This document shows, piece after piece, positions 5,155 through 5,270 of a stretch of DNA of 5,270 nucleotides. The stretch comes from SKVL01 sp046542915 (GTDB taxonomy: Bacteria; Patescibacteriota; Minisyncoccia; Phycocordibacterales; CSBR16-193). Position 1 is the first letter of the stretch; every line of letters starts with the position of its first letter. The translations under genes were made by a program, and so were the position numbers. The stretch lies in NCBI GenBank assembly GCA_046542915.1, contig JBKHAI010000042.1, positions 1-5,270 of the forward strand, in the 5' to 3' direction. The notes beneath the pieces were generated by a model that was not told the DNA's origin, ran no database searches, and worked only from the letters and a program-made list of their open reading frames with translations.

Positions 5155-5160
5155 TATTCT

Positions 5161-5270
5161 ATGCGTCAAGGCGGATTTACTTTACTTGAGCTTCTGGTGG
5201 TCGTTGCCATTATAGGAGTGATAGCTTCTGTCACATTTGTCAGAAGTGACCTTATGGAGTCGGACGCCGA
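5161..5270 (+). CDS. Type IV pilin / pseudopilin, N-terminus only
   Basis: The first 36 codons encode a class III prepilin signal: a short basic leader (MRQGG), then FTLLELLVVVAIIGVIAS. Prepilin peptidase would cut after Gly5 and methylate Phe6; Glu10 is the conserved Glu5 of the mature pilin used in filament assembly. The hydrophobic stretch to about residue 27 forms the membrane/filament-core helix, followed by the polar start of the globular domain. The rest lies beyond the window, so major pilin, minor pilin and type II secretion pseudopilin cannot be told apart. The gene diverges from ligA, with a 110-nt shared upstream region. Confidence 0.92.
   Translation, partial: MRQGGFTLLELLVVVAIIGVIASVTFVRSDLMESDA

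Overview
The window looks like a piece of a Candidate Phyla Radiation (Patescibacteria) chromosome, probably Parcubacteria-like. That placement rests on recognising the style of the LigA and GatA/GatC sequences (for example the PQWSFGNAF stretch in LigA), the compact gene packing, the tRNA genes without encoded CCA, and a short membrane protein with an RNRIAH motif of a kind I associate with these genomes. It is an inference from memory, not from a search. The four complete protein genes stop at TAA or TAG and contain no in-frame TGA, so neither the UGA=Gly nor the UGA=Trp code is needed.

Layout. From the left edge to about 612 lies a tRNA block on the minus strand: tRNA-Asp(GTC) with its own terminator, a CAT-anticodon tRNA (elongator Met or Ile2), and the initiator tRNA-fMet followed by a GAAA-loop terminator. 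Each tRNA has a recognisable -10 promoter just upstream, so each appears to be transcribed separately. From 659 to 5050, also on the minus strand, lies a probable operon transcribed as ligA - gatC - gatA - small membrane protein, with gaps of 33, 3 and 18 nt. From 5161, on the plus strand, a type IV pilin/pseudopilin begins and runs off the window.

How it works together. LigA seals nicks during replication and repair. GatC and GatA are two of the three subunits of the tRNA-dependent amidotransferase that makes Gln-tRNA(Gln) and/or Asn-tRNA(Asn); GatB is not in the window. The last operon gene encodes two membrane helices and a cytoplasmic domain with an Arg-x4-His motif typical of HEPN domains, many of which are ribonucleases. 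It lies just upstream of the initiator tRNA gene, with no clear terminator between them.

Points most worth a second look are the HEPN-like membrane protein, a LigA zinc finger with only two cysteines, the general lack of Shine-Dalgarno sequences together with -10 boxes 6 to 9 nt before start codons (predicted leaderless mRNAs), an initiator tRNA with a non-standard anticodon stem, a palindrome over the pilin -35 box, and a hairpin-rich stretch at 311-500 that might be a small RNA. I do not see a clear multi-gene novel system, mobile element or CRISPR array.
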